This document shows, piece by piece, positions 26,799 through 35,112 of a DNA stretch of 64,000 bases. The DNA is taken from assembly GCA_029564595.1 (NCBI GenBank), contig JAKQPS010000005.1:36750-100749 (forward strand), given 5' to 3'. The position numbers and the translations under genes are program-made. The stretch comes from a bacterium. GTDB taxonomy: Bacteria; UBP15; UBA6099. The notes under the pieces were generated by a model. The model searched no databases. It saw only the letters and a program-made list of their open reading frames with translations, and was not told where the DNA came from. How positions within the stretch are numbered: position 1 is the first letter of the stretch; every line of letters begins with the position of its first letter.

Positions 26799-28004
26799 TC
26801 AGTATAACGTGAATGCGATATCGAGTCTGTCGGACGCTCTCACATCCTTTGCGGCAACCGCCCTTAGCAAAGCGTCATTGTCTCTGTTTCGCATCAGCCT
26901 TTCAATGATATCCAAATAGTCCTTGGCCGGAACCGCGCCGATTCTTTTTGTTTCTGCGTCAGGCAACATTCCTCTTTTCAAAGCTTCCGCCGAGACTCTT
27001 TGCAACGCGGAAGAAACAAACTGCTCAGCCTCGATGCGAGTCATCTCGCCGCTGACGCGTTGTTCTACGATAATCTCTCCAGTTGAAAAAATCCGCCTGT
27101 TTACAGTCGGCCTCATTTTTATATACATCTGCTGGCCTTTAAATACATTATTGGCCGCCAGCGCGTCAATAATGACATCGTCTTTAGAAGCCTTCATCAC
27201 GTCCATTAAACCTTTGAACTGCTCATTAAAAATCAGGCCTGTGTCTTTGTCCACGATAACGCCGCGCTCAACCGCTTCCGCCAACAGAGAGTTTATCATC
27301 GCCATCAATTGTGTTTTAAGATCCGATTCTTTTATGCTTTTTGATATCACGACTCGCGCCAGCAACTGGTCCCTGTGGTAAACGATGTCTCCGTACAGAG
27401 TTTCCACGCTTAACTGGCTGATTCTGTCTATCGAAATTTTAATCTCTCCTTCAAGCTCATTTTTGCGCTCCGTCAGTTCCGCCGTTTCCTTTTTGAGTTT
27501 GGCGAAATCAACGGACATCATGTCGTGAGATTCCTGAAGCTCGTTCAACTCAATGGATTTGATATTGATGTTGCCGAGTATTTCATCCAATCTCTCAACG
27601 TTTTCTTTGTAGTCTTCCCTATTTCGTTCAATTTCCGCTCTAAGCTCCTCTTCCTGTCTTTTATACTCGAAAGTCGAACGCTCCAACTCTTTTTGTTTTT
27701 TTTCAAACAAAGCAGTCGATTCCTGAAGCTGGACTTTGCGAGTTTCAAGTTCGTCCACAATTCTTTTTAGCCCGAAAAAAGAAGTGCGGGCGTATTGAGA
27801 AAATGCGAACAGCAGTATCAAAGTGACGGAAACAATCACAGCCCCGGTGATGATGGTCACTATAATGGAGGTATACTTCGGACGAAGATTAAACAGACTG
27901 ATTCTTTTTTTGCCGACTTTCCTGCCTACGTAGTCGCCGATATAAGCTATCAGTCCGCTGATGAAGACCAACAATACTACAAGAGCTATTCCTCTCAGAT
28001 CCAT
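26799..28004 (-). CDS. DUF3084-type membrane protein with coiled coil
   Basis: 401 residues. Two N-terminal hydrophobic segments (LRGIALVVLLVFISGLIAYI and SIIVTIITGAVIVSVTLILL) flank a basic loop VGKKRISLFNLRPKYTS, the signature of DUF3084. About residues 90-190 form a long coiled coil (LEKQLQEST-type heptads with FEYKRQEEELRAEIER), and a C-terminal domain follows. DUF3084 proteins occur widely in bacteria, and some are linked to cell-envelope or septum organisation. No function is proven. It is coupled with the 259-residue membrane protein. Confidence 0.8.
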   Translation of the reverse strand: MDLRGIALVVLLVFISGLIAYIGDYVGRKVGKKRISLFNLRPKYTSIIVTIITGAVIVSVTLILLFAFSQYARTSFFGLKRIVDELETRKVQLQESTALFEKKQKELERSTFEYKRQEEELRAEIERNREDYKENVERLDEILGNINIKSIELNELQESHDMMSVDFAKLKKETAELTERKNELEGEIKISIDRISQLSVETLYGDIVYHRDQLLARVVISKSIKESDLKTQLMAMINSLLAEAVERGVIVDKDTGLIFNEQFKGLMDVMKASKDDVIIDALAANNVFKGQQMYIKMRPTVNRRIFSTGEIIVEQRVSGEMTRIEAEQFVSSALQRVSAEALKRGMLPDAETKRIGAVPAKDYLDIIERLMRNRDNDALLRAVAAKDVRASDRLDIAFTLY

Positions 28005-28234
28005 CTAATGGTCATGTCCTTCACATAAATAGCGGCATAAACCGCTTGTTAGCCAATATATATTAACACACAATACTCACAATAGATATCTTAACAGTCC
28101 GCAATTCGGGTACTGAAAGTATTTGTATAAAGCTTGTCTATTTCAAAATATGTTTATAAAATACGCGTACATTGAATGTTTTTTTGGGAAAACAAAAGGT
28201 TAAATGTGATGTTTTCGCATGACAAGGGTGTCGC

Positions 28235-28819
28235 ATGACAGGAAATCAAGGCAAAGAACTCTGGCAGACGCTTACAGCGGTTTCTACGGTAATCGGATGC
28301 CATGATCTGTTCGACGAATCCTATCCGGTAAGGATGGCGGGATATGCGCGAGCCCTCGGAGCAGCTTCCGGCATGGAGCAAGAGGAAGTCGAGCAGTTAG
28401 AGTACGCCGCGTTGCTTCATGACATAGGACAAATAAAAACTCGCGAAACGATTTTGAAGAAACCCGGAAGGCTGACCCGTCAGGAATATCTCGAAGTCCA
28501 AGCCCACCCGATTGAGAGCGAAAAGATAATTGAGATGATGCCGAATCTAGGTTGGGCGGCGCAATGGGCGCGCTGGAGACATGAATGGTGGGACGGATCC
28601 GGCTATCCGGATAGAATCGCGGGAGAGGCTATTCCACTGCCATCTCGAATCCTCGCTGTCGTCGATTCTTTCGGAGCAATGCTCAGCGAGCGCCCGTATA
28701 GGCAGGCTCTTGAAAAGACTGAAGCGCTTGCCGAATTAAAACTAATGGCGGGTATTCAATTCGATCCTGCTGTTGTGGAAACATTCATCAGGATAATGTC
28801 GGCGGAGACGGAATGCTGA
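28235..28819 (+). CDS. HD-GYP domain protein
   Basis: 194 residues. The HD motif is in the helix AALLHDIGQIKTRETILKKP and the companion signature RHEWWDGSGYPD matches the HD-GYP GYP motif. The final RILAVVDSFGAMLSERPYR is the typical C-terminal helix. HD-GYP enzymes hydrolyse cyclic di-GMP to GMP, so this protein likely lowers the second messenger or senses it. No receiver domain is attached, so the input is unknown. It overlaps the next gene by seven bases. Confidence 0.82.
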   Translation: MTGNQGKELWQTLTAVSTVIGCHDLFDESYPVRMAGYARALGAASGMEQEEVEQLEYAALLHDIGQIKTRETILKKPGRLTRQEYLEVQAHPIESEKIIEMMPNLGWAAQWARWRHEWWDGSGYPDRIAGEAIPLPSRILAVVDSFGAMLSERPYRQALEKTEALAELKLMAGIQFDPAVVETFIRIMSAETEC

Positions 28820-29769
28820 AAACATCCACTTATAACGGTCTGCCAACAGCGCGTCTTACAGGGTGGCTCTGGAGCGCGACAAAAGATATTCAATTTGATT
28901 CGGTCATCTGCCCGTTCTGCGGCTCAGGCGCTGCCGCCCGCCTTTTCAAAGAGCAAGGCTGTGAAGTGACCGCCACGGCCGTTTTCACTTCGTTCGCAAG
29001 GCAAGCGAGAGCTCTCATAGAGAATGACTCGACTACATTGGACCAGTTTGAGGCGGAGGCGGTAATCGGGCCTTCAGCAGACACGACTCAACTGATGGAA
29101 GGAATAGCCCCCGCTTACGGCCTTCCTCATTCGTTCGGCGCATGGCTCGACCGGTGTCGCGCAAACATAGAACGCATGGATCATGAGTATAAAAAATCTC
29201 TCGCATACACCGCCGTGTCGAAAGTAATCGCTCAGGTTTTTTCATTGGGCGAACAATCTGTGGCGCAATCCGGCGAAGAAGATTGGAATCAGGTGTTCAG
29301 GTTCTATGTGGCCGCGCTCAACGACATGGTTTTTTCAAACGGCAGGCTATGCTTAGCTTATGAAGGCAACCCGGAACGATATGTAATGGAATCGAACGCG
29401 GACGCGCTATGCCTATATCTGCCCAGAGAGAGCATTTCCAAACTGACCGAAGCTGAAAGATTTTCTGAACTATTCAACCGTTTCTGTCATGAAAAACAAA
29501 TGATGTCGGAACTGTCAGCCGCCGAGAATGAAACGCTCGGAACAGCGTTGATCGACACTTCAAAGTATGCGGATTTGGTTTCAAATTTCCTCGAACGCGC
29601 TAAACATATCAAACTATGGTTTATATGCGCAAGCAGCGACGCGCCTGTCGCAACGGACGAAATTTATAGAATTCTTGCCGGATTAAAAAACAAAGTGACA
29701 GTTATGCAAAAAGAAATGGTTTATTCTAAAAACATTTCAAGAAAAGAATACATTTACATCTGCGAATAA
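28813..29769 (+). CDS. Methyltransferase-like protein of unknown role
   Basis: 318 residues. The N-terminal region has VICPFCGSGAAARLFKEQGCEVTATAV, which resembles the D-P-F-x-G-S-G loop of DNA (N6-adenine) methyltransferases, with the catalytic-loop equivalent shifted. The rest does not match a known restriction or DNA methylase. It could be a degenerate methyltransferase, or use another substrate. It is coupled to the HD-GYP gene, with GGAGACGGA before its ATG, so it may act with c-di-GMP signalling. Confidence in an enzymatic function is low. Confidence 0.5.
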   Translation: MLKTSTYNGLPTARLTGWLWSATKDIQFDSVICPFCGSGAAARLFKEQGCEVTATAVFTSFARQARALIENDSTTLDQFEAEAVIGPSADTTQLMEGIAPAYGLPHSFGAWLDRCRANIERMDHEYKKSLAYTAVSKVIAQVFSLGEQSVAQSGEEDWNQVFRFYVAALNDMVFSNGRLCLAYEGNPERYVMESNADALCLYLPRESISKLTEAERFSELFNRFCHEKQMMSELSAAENETLGTALIDTSKYADLVSNFLERAKHIKLWFICASSDAPVATDEIYRILAGLKNKVTVMQKEMVYSKNISRKEYIYICE

Positions 29770-29830
29770 CAAAGCGGGCCGACCCGGATTCGTGGACAGC
29801 GCCGGCGCAAATGAAGAATTCCGGTCGATA

Positions 29831-30586
29831 TTACGAGCGTTCAATTCCGGCGATAAAATCCTTGAGTTCCTTAAAATACCTTTCTCCGCCTTCGATATAT
29901 GCGTCGTTATGGTCGGCTCCGTGGACGATGTATATTCGCTTGGGTTCGGAAGCCTTTTCAAAAAGCCTCCTGCAATGACTGACAGGAATTAGAGAATCAG
30001 AGTCTCCGTGAATAAATAATTTCGGAACAGAAACGGCTTCGATTTTATTCAGAGAATCGAATTTTGTTTTGATAAGAGATCTAGGCGCGATGGGGATCAA
30101 AGCCGCGGCCACATCCGAAATGCTTGTGAAAGTTGATTCGACAATCAAAGCGTCGCATTCCATTTTTGAAGCCGCGTCGATCGCCACAGCCCCTCCTAAA
30201 GACCTGCCGAAAAGTATCGTCTTAATCTTTTTTGGTCTGCAACGCTCGATGAGCCAGTTGAGAGCGGCCGCGCCATCTCGACAAAGGCCGGCCTCGTCAG
30301 GTTTGCCATTGCTACTTCCATACCCTCTGTAATCAAAAATAAAAATTTCTGCCCCGACCTGATGATGGAGTTTGATGATATTGTCCAGCCTGTCTGAGAT
30401 GTTGCCGGCGTTTCCGTGAAAAAAAAGAAGGGCTGATTGCGCTTTCTCTTTAGGAATGAACCATCCGTGAAGCCTGACGCCGTCAGACGCTTCAAACCGG
30501 ACGTTCTCGAAATCAAGCCCGAACTCGTCAGGTTCAGCCCAGAAATCCCGCGTCGGGTAATATATAAAACGATTCTCAAAAATCAT
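29831..30586 (-). CDS. Alpha/beta hydrolase, BEM46-like
   Basis: 251 residues with the alpha/beta hydrolase fold. The oxyanion strand is LLFFHGNAGNISDR, the nucleophile elbow is LFGRSLGGAVAID, the acid is in FIHGDSDSLIPVSH and the catalytic His in HGADHNDAY. The short length and GYGSSNGKPDEAG loop place it with the BEM46/YfhR-type. Substrates are unknown, probably lipid or ester. It is convergent with the methyltransferase-like gene. Confidence 0.85.
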   Translation of the reverse strand: MIFENRFIYYPTRDFWAEPDEFGLDFENVRFEASDGVRLHGWFIPKEKAQSALLFFHGNAGNISDRLDNIIKLHHQVGAEIFIFDYRGYGSSNGKPDEAGLCRDGAAALNWLIERCRPKKIKTILFGRSLGGAVAIDAASKMECDALIVESTFTSISDVAAALIPIAPRSLIKTKFDSLNKIEAVSVPKLFIHGDSDSLIPVSHCRRLFEKASEPKRIYIVHGADHNDAYIEGGERYFKELKDFIAGIERS

Positions 30587-30612
30587 ATTTCCAAATCGAA
30601 CCGCATTTTTCG

Positions 30613-30996
30613 TTAATGTTTACTTCCGCTTGAAGTTCCGGCATATTCGTTTACGATATCAACTATCTCAGCTATGTATCTGCCAATCAACGGTAAATCA
30701 ATCATTTTTCCCAGCAACAACACTAAAAAACCGAAAATCATCGTCATGCCTATGACTAAACCAAGCCCACGAGCAATGCCGATAGCAAAGCTTAGGGCAA
30801 TGATTCTTTTAGGCTTAGTCATATTGGTCAAGTAGTCGGCCAGATTCATTCTTTCAAAAATGTCCGCCAGCTTGTTTATGTTCATTATTGTCTCAGGCTC
30901 GAGTCTTACCGACGCTCCGGGATCGGGAAGGGAAAATGTCTTATTTTCAGAAGCGGCATCGCCGCTCTCGTTCCCAGTGTCGGTGTTCTCAGGCAT
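30613..30996 (-). CDS. DUF5665-type small membrane protein
   Basis: 127 residues. The soluble N-terminus is acidic. The conserved part MTKPKRIIALSFAIGIARGLGLVIG followed by MTMIFGFLVLLLGK has a strongly hydrophobic stretch characteristic of DUF5665. The region before it (MNLADYLTNMTKPKR) is the family's conserved amphipathic helix. Function is unknown. GGAGGCGGATA precedes the ATG. It sits between the hydrolase and the Cache-like protein in the same direction. Confidence 0.78.
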   Translation of the reverse strand: MPENTDTGNESGDAASENKTFSLPDPGASVRLEPETIMNINKLADIFERMNLADYLTNMTKPKRIIALSFAIGIARGLGLVIGMTMIFGFLVLLLGKMIDLPLIGRYIAEIVDIVNEYAGTSSGSKH

Positions 30997-31054
30997 TATC
31001 CGCCTCCTTTTTCCAGATTACATCTCTCCACTTTGAATATCCCGCAGTCATTGT

Positions 31055-32332
31055 TCAACTTTGAGATTCGTCGTCTTGTCGGAGAGCGCGCGTTAATGAA
31101 CGCAACTCTCTCATTTTTTCACGATGTTCTTTCGAGCCTTTCTTGTGCGAAGAAAATATTTGTTCAAGGGCGTTTTCAAGCTTGTCCAGAAGTTCGTTCT
31201 TGTTTTTCTTCTCGTCCTCGCTATCCGCGATTATTTCCTCTTGTTTTCTGCGTTCTTCGTTAAGCTCGCTGTTTACAGTCAGCAACATGTTGTTGACGGC
31301 CGCAACATCGCCCAGCCTGCGCTCCCTGTTTTCATGCTCGATCTCCCTGTATCTGGCCCTGAGGCCCGCCGCCGTCAACACGGCTATCACAGCGCCCCAG
31401 AAAAGGGCCAAGACAAGGTGCTTTTTTGAGAGATAAGATTTGAAGCTTATATCCTTTTCCCGTTCGGAAACAAGAGCCGCCCACTGCCTGCCCCCGAATC
31501 TGTCGGAGACATAAGCGCCAAGCCATTTCTCCTCGATAGACGACTCTTCGTCGCCCGCTAAGGCGAACTTTCCTTTGCCGCAATTGCCTTCTATCATATC
31601 CGCCGCCATGACATTCAATTGATCATGTCGGTCCAGAGCCATCGCTTCCTTTATTCCTGCTCCTATGTATTCAGGCTCAGGATGAGCAAGTATCCTTCCC
31701 GACGAATCCACGATTGTGATGTTTCTTCCCGATATATTTCGAGAAGATTGCTGTATTCTCTCGCTGAGCGCCGACGGGTTGACGGCGACGACGACAGCGC
31801 GCCTGTTTTCATTAAAAACCTTGGGATTGCCTGACGGCCCGCCGGGAACGTACACCAAAAGCCAAACGCCTGATTCGCTGCCTGCAACGTCTCTTATGAA
31901 CACGTTTGACACGAGGACTCCGGATTCAGAAACCGCCCCGGATGAGGAGACAAAAAACATCTCTAGATCGTCCACCCCGCCCTTTTCAAAAAAAGCTCCG
32001 GCAGAAGATTCTATCCGGCCCTCGATATATACCGCTATTGATGCCACGCCGTCTGCGGACAATCTTTTTAGTATGTCTTCTATAGGTTCAACTCCTTTAG
32101 CGGCATGTTTTGCGGACCTTGCTATCCAAGCCAGATAATCGTTAGCGTAAGAAGTCGCGTCCCAAGCTGCGGATGTTAATTTTTCAAACTGTATCTCTTC
32201 AAATCTGCGGCTTTCTTCGATGAAAGACCATCTAAGGCATAACGAGCCGACAATAAAAAGCGCAAACGCCGCTCCAATCCATCTTAAAGCCAATTTTATC
32301 GCCGGATTGTCGTCTCCGTGAACCGGTATCAT
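31055..32332 (-). CDS. Membrane protein with Cache-like sensor domain and coiled coil
   Basis: 425 residues. One N-terminal helix (WIGAAFALFIVGSLCLRW), an extracytoplasmic region of about 250 residues with a Cache/PAS-like layout (RNITIVDSSGRILAHPEPEY, a hallmark sequence of such sensors), a second helix (HLVLALFWGAVIAVLTAAGL) and a cytosolic coiled coil of about 100 residues follow. There is no kinase, MCP or GGDEF domain, so it is a truncated-looking receptor or a structural relative. It overlaps the CCA-adding enzyme's stop by four bases (ATGA), which argues for co-translation. Function is unknown. Confidence 0.75.
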   Translation of the reverse strand: MIPVHGDDNPAIKLALRWIGAAFALFIVGSLCLRWSFIEESRRFEEIQFEKLTSAAWDATSYANDYLAWIARSAKHAAKGVEPIEDILKRLSADGVASIAVYIEGRIESSAGAFFEKGGVDDLEMFFVSSSGAVSESGVLVSNVFIRDVAGSESGVWLLVYVPGGPSGNPKVFNENRRAVVVAVNPSALSERIQQSSRNISGRNITIVDSSGRILAHPEPEYIGAGIKEAMALDRHDQLNVMAADMIEGNCGKGKFALAGDEESSIEEKWLGAYVSDRFGGRQWAALVSEREKDISFKSYLSKKHLVLALFWGAVIAVLTAAGLRARYREIEHENRERRLGDVAAVNNMLLTVNSELNEERRKQEEIIADSEDEKKNKNELLDKLENALEQIFSSHKKGSKEHREKMRELRSLTRALRQDDESQS

Positions 32333-33810
32333 GATATCATGTCGCCTTTCGCGAATCTTCGAACCAACGCAACTGCTCCTTCGGCGTCTTCAGGATCAAG
32401 TTCGCCGTCGATAATTTTTTCCTTGAGCATGCTGACAATCTCTCCTACGCGCCGCCCCGGCCCTATTCCCAATATCTTCATTATATCTCCGCCGTCAATC
32501 GGAGGCTTGGGATTCAAATAACGTTCCGCGTCCAATTGCGCCGCGCGCGTCATAAAATGGTCCACCCTGTCTTGTCTTGCAGCCTTCAATTCGGCGTCGC
32601 CGGTTGTGATGTCCGACTTCGTAAGCGCGGCGATATCTTCAAAATATTCGCCCAAATCATTTACGGCCCGCCTTACCGCCGAGTCGGTCCAAGCGTCGTC
32701 GTATGCGCTCAACCTATGGTGTTTAGACACCAGAGAAGAAATATAATCAATGTCTTCGTTGCTGAATCTTAGCCTTCGGCAGATTTCAGCGGCAAACTCG
32801 CCTCCCGCGCGGTCGTGGTTGAGGAACGAGTACGCCCCGTCCGTCAAAGTCCTCACAGCCGGTTTTCCCACATCGTGAAGCAGCGCGGCCATCCTGAACC
32901 TCGGCGTTTTAGGGCCGAACTCTGCGGCCCTGTCCAAAACCTCCATTGTGTGTCCGACCAAATCCTTATGATGGGTTTCCGGCTCCGGTTCAAGCTCCAT
33001 CAAAGCGGCCAATTCCGGAATCCAACGCTCTACCAGACCCCATTCGAACATTATTCTTACGCCTCTGGACGGCTGCGGCAACATCAACAGCTTTTCAATT
33101 TCCATTTTAACACGTTCCGGGGCTATGCCGCTCAACAAATCAGTATCTCTAACCGTGTATTTGATCGCGGAAAGAAGATTCTCGTCAGGTCTCAAATCGT
33201 AACCGACCGAAAACCTAATAGCTCTGAGAACTCTGAGGGGATCGTCATTGATGGTTTCAACCGGGTCTCTAGGCGTTCTGAGAACTCCTTTGCTCAGGTC
33301 TTCCAAGCCTGAGGAAGGATCAATTAGCAGCCCGAATCCATCAGGCGACAAATCCGCCGCGACCGCGTTCACGGTGAAGTCCCTTGAGACAAGGTCTTCT
33401 TCTAATGCCGGTTTTTCGTTCCTTGCCGAACCATCATTATCAGCGCATCCGACAATCCGAAACGGAGTTATCTCCACCTCCATTCCATCTGAGAAGATGA
33501 CCCCCTGAGTGCCGTGCCCTTTCGCCCGCGACACGTCATAAATGCTTCGCGAAGCTTTCCTCATAATCCTTTTAATGCCGGCAGCGTCCGCAGAAGTGAC
33601 AAAATCCAAATCGGCAGTCTCGGCTCCTAGAACAATATCCCTGACCGCTCCGCCGACAAGATATATGTTTTCTCCCTCGTTTTGGAATATTTTTCCTATT
33701 AGAATAAGCCTTTTATTGATTTCGAATGGAAAAACCAACCGGGGTTTTCCGGTTTGTGGGGTTGTGAGGCTCCTGATTACTGTGCTCTCGTCAGATGCCA
33801 ATAGCGCCAT
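32329..33810 (-). CDS. cca: CCA-adding enzyme / poly(A) polymerase family, with HD domain
   Basis: 493 residues. The nucleotidyltransferase site is LVGGAVRDIVLG with the acidic pair in TADLDFVTSAD, followed by the neck region. A C-terminal HD domain has ALLHDVGKPAVRTLTDG. These enzymes add or repair the CCA end of tRNAs; fusion to an HD domain is the common bacterial class II layout. All three tRNA genes in the window lack CCA, consistent with the need for this enzyme. The listed ATG has GGAG too close, and TTG at 33801 has it about ten bases upstream, so the true start may be a few residues later. Confidence 0.85.
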   Translation of the reverse strand: MALLASDESTVIRSLTTPQTGKPRLVFPFEINKRLILIGKIFQNEGENIYLVGGAVRDIVLGAETADLDFVTSADAAGIKRIMRKASRSIYDVSRAKGHGTQGVIFSDGMEVEITPFRIVGCADNDGSARNEKPALEEDLVSRDFTVNAVAADLSPDGFGLLIDPSSGLEDLSKGVLRTPRDPVETINDDPLRVLRAIRFSVGYDLRPDENLLSAIKYTVRDTDLLSGIAPERVKMEIEKLLMLPQPSRGVRIMFEWGLVERWIPELAALMELEPEPETHHKDLVGHTMEVLDRAAEFGPKTPRFRMAALLHDVGKPAVRTLTDGAYSFLNHDRAGGEFAAEICRRLRFSNEDIDYISSLVSKHHRLSAYDDAWTDSAVRRAVNDLGEYFEDIAALTKSDITTGDAELKAARQDRVDHFMTRAAQLDAERYLNPKPPIDGGDIMKILGIGPGRRVGEIVSMLKEKIIDGELDPEDAEGAVALVRRFAKGDMIS

Positions 33811-33991
33811 TCTCCAGTCTTTTGCGCTGACACAAGAAACGACTTCCCGGTCATCTCTTGTATGATTATCAATAAAATATAATCCATTTATTGCAAAAAT
33901 TCCTTATAAATGTGATAATTATCTTGGTTTTAACGAAAAAGCGGCTGGTCGCGCAGGAATAACCTAGTCGCCATTATTTTTAATAAATTGT

Positions 33992-34017
33992 TAAGGTTTG
34001 CCGACAATAGACGATAA
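33992..34017 (+). promoter_or_regulatory. Sigma-28 (FliA)-type promoter of flgM
   Basis: TAAGGTTT (33992-33999), a 10-bp spacer and GACGATAA (34010-34017) closely match the sigma-28 consensus TAAAGTTT-N11-GCCGATAA. The site faces the flgM gene and predicts a start near 34024, about 30 nt before the ATG. This fits the usual late-flagellar control of flgM by the sigma factor it inhibits. Confidence 0.65.
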
Positions 34018-34052
34018 TAGTAGCGAGGAGAAAATAGACAGGGGCGAAAAAT

Positions 34053-34361
34053 ATGGAAATGCCATTTGTTCCAACATCAATGAGCGGCAAAGCGGATGCC
34101 GCGAAAACCAGCGCCGTCAACTCTGCCAAGGCGTACAAAAACGCCGGCCCCAAAAAGGCCGCCGCGCAATCGGATGCGGTCGAGATATCCTCAAAATCAA
34201 GACTGATGGCCAAGCTGAAAGCGTCTTACTCCGAACTTGAGAAGGCCGACGCCGAGAAAACCAAGCAGATTAAAGAAAAACTCGACTTGAACACTTTGGA
34301 GCTTTCTTCCGAGGAAATCGTGACTCACATACTCAAGGGAACTCTGTTCGATTCAATTTGA
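34053..34361 (+). CDS. flgM: FlgM-like anti-sigma-28 factor
   Basis: 102 residues, in the FlgM size range. The N-terminus is flexible and rich in Ala, Lys and Ser. The C-terminal region (DAVEISSKSRLMAKLKASY, then EKTKQIKEKLDLNT and SSEEIVTHILKGTL) is the FlgM sigma-28-binding region with its IKxxI/V-x-x-G-x-Y helix-like end. FlgM holds FliA until the flagellar basal body is complete and is then secreted. The gene is alone here, without other flagellar genes, but has a sigma-28-like promoter. A terminator follows at 34387-34408. The 3' end is convergent with the ECF operon. Confidence 0.85.
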   Translation: MEMPFVPTSMSGKADAAKTSAVNSAKAYKNAGPKKAAAQSDAVEISSKSRLMAKLKASYSELEKADAEKTKQIKEKLDLNTLELSSEEIVTHILKGTLFDSI

Positions 34362-34386
34362 TAGCCTGTCCGACACTGAAAACAAA

Positions 34387-34408
34387 CCCTCCGGCAACGG
34401 AGGGTTTT
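34387..34408. terminator. Bidirectional intrinsic terminator
   Basis: CCCTCCG, a GCAA tetraloop and CGGAGGG (34387-34404) form a 7-bp GC-rich stem, with T-rich flanks on the plus side and a complementary run of A on the other. It separates flgM and the convergent ECF-T gene, whose stop codon lies at its edge. Confidence 0.75.
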
Positions 34409-35112
34409 CATTTTGTCGTGGAAAGCGATGTTCTTTCTTTATCGGTCGTCCGCCTATTACATGGAACATCGACTAAATCCAACTCTTTGCTTATGGAGCC
34501 GCCAGCGAACATGCCTTTCAACTCCATCGATATTGCAAGGTCATGGGATTTTCTCATTACAGATATCACAAGCGGGACTGCTAAAGGCAGCCAGTTCGAC
34601 AAGTTCAGCATTCGACGGAATTCAAAGCCTCTCGCCCTCTGCGCCTGATACACGGACATCGCTTCTTCGAACATCACCGGGAAAAACCTCAAGATTATCA
34701 GCATCATGAGGCACAGTTCCTGAGGAACGCGCATTCTTCTCAATGCTGAAGCGATTTCTCTCGGCTCAGTCGTGTAAACAAAGAAAAGATTCGCCAACAC
34801 CACGAAGTAAATCTTCAGGATAAAAAGAATGGAACCGGCAAAGCCGTCCGAGGCTGCGGTAGCCCAATCTTTGGAAACGCCATATTCGGATAATACAAAA
34901 ATTAATACTATAAATGGAAATCCGAAGGCTATTCGCCTGACAATAGTCATTATGCCGCTGAAGGATTCGGATAAAACCAAGCATGTGAAAACCATAGATA
35001 AGTTGAGGATCGCTAGAACGACCGTATCGTTAAAGTACAACGCCGCAATCAGACACAGGAGCAAGAAAAGCATTTTGGGGCCTGCCGGGGCCTTTTCAGC
35101 AAGATTCCTCAA
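34408..35112 (-). CDS. ecfT: ECF transporter transmembrane component (EcfT/CbiQ-like)
   Basis: About 234 residues with five or six hydrophobic segments. The coupling motif is present in ALRRMRVPQELCLMML and in the A-R-G box SVYQAQRARGFEF, through which EcfT contacts the two ATPases. It starts at TTG (35112), where GGAGGG lies nine bases upstream and which overlaps the ATPase gene by 17 bp; an ATG at 35154 would overlap 59 bp and an ATG at 35073 lacks a Shine-Dalgarno. It is the last gene of the ECF operon. Confidence 0.85.
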   Translation of the reverse strand: MRNLAEKAPAGPKMLFLLLCLIAALYFNDTVVLAILNLSMVFTCLVLSESFSGIMTIVRRIAFGFPFIVLIFVLSEYGVSKDWATAASDGFAGSILFILKIYFVVLANLFFVYTTEPREIASALRRMRVPQELCLMMLIILRFFPVMFEEAMSVYQAQRARGFEFRRMLNLSNWLPLAVPLVISVMRKSHDLAISMELKGMFAGGSISKELDLVDVPCNRRTTDKERTSLSTTK

